A stretch of 64,000 nucleotides of DNA, taken from positions 3,968,001 to 4,032,000 of the forward strand of contig NZ_CP119107.1 in assembly GCF_029094525.1 (NCBI RefSeq), read 5' to 3'. Both the position numbers and the translations under genes were made by a program. The notes under the pieces were generated by a model. It was not told the DNA's origin. It was given only the letters and a program-made list of their open reading frames with translations, and searched no databases. This document shows, in pieces, positions 60,893 through 64,000 of the stretch. This DNA is from Pullulanibacillus sp. KACC 23026 (lineage in GTDB: Bacteria > Bacillota > Bacilli > Bacillales > Sporolactobacillaceae). How positions within the stretch are numbered: position 1 is the stretch's first letter; every line of letters starts with the position of its first letter.

Positions 60893-61873
60893 ATGAAAGA
60901 CAATTGGGAACGTCTGAATTCTCCTCCTTCCTTGAACTCTGCACAAATAAACGACATTATCGAAGAAGCTTTTCCAAATAAACGGGTGATCTATTCTGAG
61001 CGAATTGGCGTTGGACTAAGTAATTCCAACTATAAAATATATTTTAATAACACCCCACAACCTTTTGTTTTCCGACTATATAGAGGAACTAAGGAGGTGG
61101 CATCTAAGGAATTAGAGATTGCCCATTTAATTAGCAGACATATCCCTATCGCCAACTTCATCGTCTCCGATACTAGCTGCAGTAAAGTGGACCATCCTTG
61201 GTCTATTTTAGAATGGAAAGATGGTCAACTTCTGTGGAATGTGATCAGACAAGGAACACGTGAGGACATCGCTTCATCTGCTGAATCAACTGGTAAAGTG
61301 CTTGCTGACATACACCGATTTACATTTAATAATTCGGGGTTTTTCGGAAAAAGTCTCAAAATCAAGGAGCCTTTCAGAATGGATGGTGACCGATTTTTAT
61401 CGGTTATAGATGAGTGTTTACATAACAATTGCGGATTATATCTTGGGGAAACATACACACGAAAAGTTTGGTCCTTTTGCCAAACGTACAGTTCCTTATT
61501 AACTGAAAACCAAGAATCCCCTGTCCTCGTTCATTCAGATTACAATGGTTTAAACCTATTAGTTCAACAGAAAGGAAATGGCTATTCAGTCTCTGCTGTT
61601 TTAGACTGGGAAGATGCCTTTTCTTGGAACCGATACGCAGATATTGGCAATATGTTACGATATGAAGAAGCAGCGTCTATTTTTGAAACCCATTTTATCC
61701 GAGGCTACCAAGAAAATGGAGTAACCCTCAATGATAATTGGAAACTCTTATCTAAGCTAGAAGATTTAGTGGCACTATGCGATATGTTAAACCATTCCAC
61801 TCCTAATACGCCTAATCGTGTAAACGACTTAAAGAATTTGATCCTAAATACGATTCAATGTCAATTCAAATAA
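60893..61873 (+). CDS. Phosphotransferase of the APH/choline kinase family
   Basis: A 326-residue protein kinase-like phosphotransferase. Catalytic loop: LVHSDYNGLNLLV (HxDxxxxN); metal site: VLDWEDAFSWN; the N-lobe has ERIGVGLSNSNYKIYF as nucleotide loop and FVFRLYRG with the ATP-binding Arg/Lys strand. Members phosphorylate aminoglycosides, macrolides, choline, homoserine or other small molecules. Nothing in the context fixes the substrate. ATG at 60893 follows AAAGGAGCCATACT. A strong terminator follows. Confidence 0.87.
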   Translation: MKDNWERLNSPPSLNSAQINDIIEEAFPNKRVIYSERIGVGLSNSNYKIYFNNTPQPFVFRLYRGTKEVASKELEIAHLISRHIPIANFIVSDTSCSKVDHPWSILEWKDGQLLWNVIRQGTREDIASSAESTGKVLADIHRFTFNNSGFFGKSLKIKEPFRMDGDRFLSVIDECLHNNCGLYLGETYTRKVWSFCQTYSSLLTENQESPVLVHSDYNGLNLLVQQKGNGYSVSAVLDWEDAFSWNRYADIGNMLRYEEAASIFETHFIRGYQENGVTLNDNWKLLSKLEDLVALCDMLNHSTPNTPNRVNDLKNLILNTIQCQFK

Positions 61874-61879
61874 ACGATC

Positions 61880-61935
61880 CGAAAACACAAGAAAAACGCA
61901 TCAGTGAACCAATCACTGTGCGTTTTCTTGTGTAA
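61880..61935. terminator. Bidirectional terminator
   Basis: ACACAAGAAAAACGCA and TGCGTTTTCTTGTGT form a long stem with an inner CAGTGA/TCACTG pairing. It ends the APH-type gene and could also serve serA from the other side. Confidence 0.8.
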
Positions 61936-62054
61936 AGTTTATTGTGATTTTAACTACGAATTGGTATATGATCGGTGTTTCTCTATTCAAGAACTGAACT
62001 TGCAAGGACTAGATCCCCATCTCTTTAGTTTCAGTAACATTCAAGCAACCGGGT

Positions 62055-63263
62055 TTAAATAATACGGGTTCTTATGATTCCTTGAATTTGGTTAATTTCC
62101 CCTTCCAATTCTTGAACAGTTGCTCCATTTAATTCATTATCAATGTCAATAAGCGTATAAGCGATCGTTCCACGGTTTTTATTGACCATATCTGTAATAT
62201 TAAATTGATAAGCCGCTAAGATAGCCGTGATATGGCTGACCATATTCGGAATGTTATCATGAAAAACCGTTATTCGGCGCTTTCCCGTATAAGGAAGTGT
62301 AACGTTTGGAAAATTGACGGAGTTTTTAATGTTACCTGTCTCTAAGAATTCCTTCAATTGGCGGCTCGCCATTACCGCACAGTTTTCCTCAGATTCGATG
62401 GTCGAAGCCCCCAAATGAGGCGTTGCAAAAGCATGCTTCATGTTGAGTACATGTTCATTCGGGAAATCTGTCACATACTTGTTGACTTTTCCACTTTCTA
62501 GAACCACGGCCAGATCCGTTTCGTTAACAAGCTCACCGCGAGAAAAGTTTAAAATCGTGACACCAGGCTTCATCTTGTTAAAGGCCTCTTCATTGAACAT
62601 ATCTCTTGTCTGATCATTTAATGGCACATGAACGGTTATATAATCCGCCTCTTCAAAGAGTTGGTCAATGCTCATCGCCCGCCCGACATCCCGAGATAAA
62701 TTCCAAGCAAGATCTACAGAGATGAACGGATCAAAGCCAACGACATCCATCCCTAAGTTCAGGGCATTGTTAGCGACAAGCGCCCCGATAGCCCCTAAAC
62801 CAATAACACCAAGAGTTTTACCTTCCAGTTCAGTTCCAACAAACTGTTTCTTTCCTTCTTCAACCTGCTTTGCCAATTCATGACCATCACCTGTTAAGTT
62901 CTGAGTCCAAGTTACGGCCTCATAAAGATTTCGAGAGGCATTTATTAATGAGGCCAAAACAAGCTCTTTGACAGCATTGGCATTCGCTCCTGGGGTGTTA
63001 AAGACCACAATGCCTTTATCAGTACAGAGTTGGACAGGGATATTATTGACCCCTGCTCCAGCTCTGGCTATAGCTTTTAGATGCGTTCCAAATTCCATGG
63101 TATGCATCTCATGACTGCGAACAAGGATTCCATCCGGATTTTGGCTCACATTGGAGACCTCATACTGCTCCTTAAATACTTTTAAGCCCTTTTCGGAGAT
63201 CTTATTTAACACTTTAATTTGCCCTAACGTTTTCTTTTCTAAAGTTGAAGTAGACATGGCCAT
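62055..63263 (-). CDS. serA: D-3-phosphoglycerate dehydrogenase
   Basis: A 402-residue NAD-dependent 2-hydroxyacid dehydrogenase with a C-terminal ACT domain, the short SerA type. NAD site: GKTLGVIGLGAIGALVANNA. Catalytic Arg is in NFSRGELVNE, Glu in the FPNEHVLNM region and His in FATPHLGAST. The ACT domain (about residues 330-402, RRITVFHDNIPNMVSHIT) is the serine feedback site in relatives. It makes 3-phosphohydroxypyruvate, the first step to serine and hence to glycine and one-carbon units. ATG at 63263 follows AAGGAGGAATGA. A ZTP-type riboswitch and terminator precede it, tying serine supply to purine/folate status. Confidence 0.93.
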   Translation of the reverse strand: MAMSTSTLEKKTLGQIKVLNKISEKGLKVFKEQYEVSNVSQNPDGILVRSHEMHTMEFGTHLKAIARAGAGVNNIPVQLCTDKGIVVFNTPGANANAVKELVLASLINASRNLYEAVTWTQNLTGDGHELAKQVEEGKKQFVGTELEGKTLGVIGLGAIGALVANNALNLGMDVVGFDPFISVDLAWNLSRDVGRAMSIDQLFEEADYITVHVPLNDQTRDMFNEEAFNKMKPGVTILNFSRGELVNETDLAVVLESGKVNKYVTDFPNEHVLNMKHAFATPHLGASTIESEENCAVMASRQLKEFLETGNIKNSVNFPNVTLPYTGKRRITVFHDNIPNMVSHITAILAAYQFNITDMVNKNRGTIAYTLIDIDNELNGATVQELEGEINQIQGIIRTRII

Positions 63264-63309
63264 TCATTCCTCCTTATTGGTTTTTCACAATCTCAAGCTC
63301 AAATTCCCC

Positions 63310-63350
63310 TTAAAAACACAAAGAGGCAAGGGATAGAATCCCTTACCTCT
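63310..63350 (-). terminator. Terminator between ZTP riboswitch and serA
   Basis: On the minus strand AGAGGTAAGGGA and TCCCTTGCCTCT pair (one mismatch) around TTCTA, followed by TTGTGTTTTTAAGG. The stem competes with the 3' end of the aptamer (GGGCAGAGG). Confidence 0.88.
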
Positions 63351-63415
63351 GCCCAGGCGAACGGCCTCGATACAATGCGCTCCCTCACGGTGATCCGTGT
63401 TCGCCAGTAACACAT
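63345..63415 (-). promoter_or_regulatory. ZTP riboswitch (pfl motif) upstream of serA
   Basis: On the minus strand: GTTACTGGCGAACACGG, ATCACCGTGAGGGAGCGC, a loop ATTGTATCGA, then GGCCGTTCGCCTGGGCA. The order ACTGGCG, CACCGTGAGGGAGC, GCCG and CGCCTGGGC matches the pfl motif, where CGCC pairs with GGCG and the CTGGGC closes the pseudoknot. A terminator follows, so ZTP/ZMP build-up (low 10-formyl-folate) would turn serA on. Confidence 0.82.
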
Positions 63416-63634
63416 TGCCTTTTAATTTCTTTTAGTCTAACAAACTCGCAAGCAATCTTCAACCCTTATTTTGAAATAATAAGAAAATGATAGACCGTTC
63501 ACTTTCAACTTCAGTGAATCACTGCAAATAAACCCGTTAACCCTCACATTTCAATTAAATGAAATAGAAATAACTGTCAAAATCTGAAATTAGCCGCCAT
63601 TTATTAATCTTTCAAATAGACCACCTAACACTAC

Positions 63635-64000
63635 TCACAATATACTGCTCCATACCTTTATTGCGGTCATGACAATTAAAAACGCAAGTATCCCCTTTAA
63701 CACCTTCGCATTTAGACGTTGCCCAAGCATCGCTCCTAGTGGTGACGCAATAATACTCGCAAGTACCACTATAAGTGCTGGGATAAACAGCACTTGATGC
63801 GAGACTAATTTTCCAAAAGTGGACCCAATGGAGGAAATAAAGGTAACAGCAAGCGATGTGGCAATTGTAACTCGCAGCGGAATTTTAAGAACCGTTAGCA
63901 TTATCGGAACTAAGAGAAAGGCTCCTCCAGCCCCAACTATTCCTGCACTGACGCCTACCAAGAAGGATAGGATGATGGCCCAAAAGCGATTGAAATTATG
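63635..64000 (-). CDS. TauE/SafE-family sulfite/anion exporter, partial at the window edge
   Basis: The frame is open from the stop at 63635 to the window end and reads RFWAIILSFLVGVSAGIVGA, then GGAFLLVPIML, with later segments VTIATSLAVTFISSIGSTFG and IIASPLGAMLGQRL. The GxxxGxxGAGGAFLLVP motif marks the second half of TauE/SafE proteins, which have eight helices in two repeats and export sulfite, sulfoacetate or other sulfur anions. The N-terminal half lies outside the window. The C terminus (IVMTAIKVWSSIL) is complete. Confidence 0.85.
   Translation of the reverse strand, partial: HNFNRFWAIILSFLVGVSAGIVGAGGAFLLVPIMLTVLKIPLRVTIATSLAVTFISSIGSTFGKLVSHQVLFIPALIVVLASIIASPLGAMLGQRLNAKVLKGILAFLIVMTAIKVWSSIL

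Overview
The window looks like chromosome of a low-GC, endospore-forming Bacillota in the order Bacillales. Supporting this are Bacillus-type gene sets and family architectures (QoxABCD quinol oxidase, KtrAB, SwrC-type RND pump, ArsRBC, RsbR-type STAS protein, PAS-PAS kinase of the KinA/KinE type, DUF3231), strong AGGAGG-type ribosome sites, frequent TTG/GTG starts, and FMN, c-di-AMP (ydaO) and ZTP riboswitches of the Firmicute type. The species cannot be named from the sequence.

Layout. 0-7 kb: a decayed hemerythrin gene, a DUF2249-ferredoxin-CRP/FNR operon, and the divergent quinol oxidase/heme O synthase operon (qoxABCD-ctaB) with an FNR-type box in front. 7-8 kb: a gene-free stretch packed with intergenic repeats. 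8-13.5 kb: a CopC-like protein, an SH3b-amidase and an RND efflux pump. 13.6-14.9 kb: tandem array A of an 81-82 bp palindromic unit. 15-28.3 kb: an orphan KtrC-like subunit, PAS kinase, CopA copper ATPase, a probable sulfoquinovose-lipid set (SqdB-like epimerase, UgtP-like glycosyltransferase, divergent CysP-like sulfate permease), then ktrAB behind a c-di-AMP riboswitch. 28.4-30 kb: array B, the same repeat family in inverted orientation. 30.2-35.2 kb: a flavin-redox island with a WrbA-like flavodoxin, a small exported protein ending in a flavinylation-like motif (DRQSGAS), a ferric-reductase-type haem membrane protein, ApbE, a degenerate second copy of the small protein, and an arginyl-tRNA synthetase fragment. 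35.3-40 kb: ABC exporter and a cystine-type amino-acid importer whose ATPase seems to start at CTG. 40.2-43.9 kb: riboflavin operon ribD-ribE-ribBA-ribH behind an FMN riboswitch. 44-51.3 kb: DUF3231, SulP transporter, RsbR paralogue, arsenic operon with a frameshifted arsC. 51.6-59 kb: accessory and partly decayed genes (two beta-lactamase-fold proteins, frameshifted MFS pump, VanZ, aspartic-protease and DUF4190 remnants, ComB-like enzyme). 59-64 kb: MFS transporter, APH-type kinase, serA behind a ZTP riboswitch, and the start-truncated end of a TauE/SafE exporter.

How the genes may work together. Three themes stand out. (1) Flavin supply (rib operon) lies a few kb from genes that could covalently attach FMN to a small exported carrier and pass electrons through a haem membrane protein; this is the strongest candidate for an undescribed small system. 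(2) Sulfate uptake, UDP-sulfoquinovose synthesis and a lipid-type glycosyltransferase are adjacent, suggesting sulfolipid production in a non-photosynthetic Bacillota. (3) The sulfolipid/copper/potassium block is bracketed by two large inverted repeat arrays and could in principle invert. Frameshifts and truncations are confined to accessory genes while core genes read cleanly, which argues for real gene decay more than poor sequence. All calls are from reading the sequence; no database search was run.
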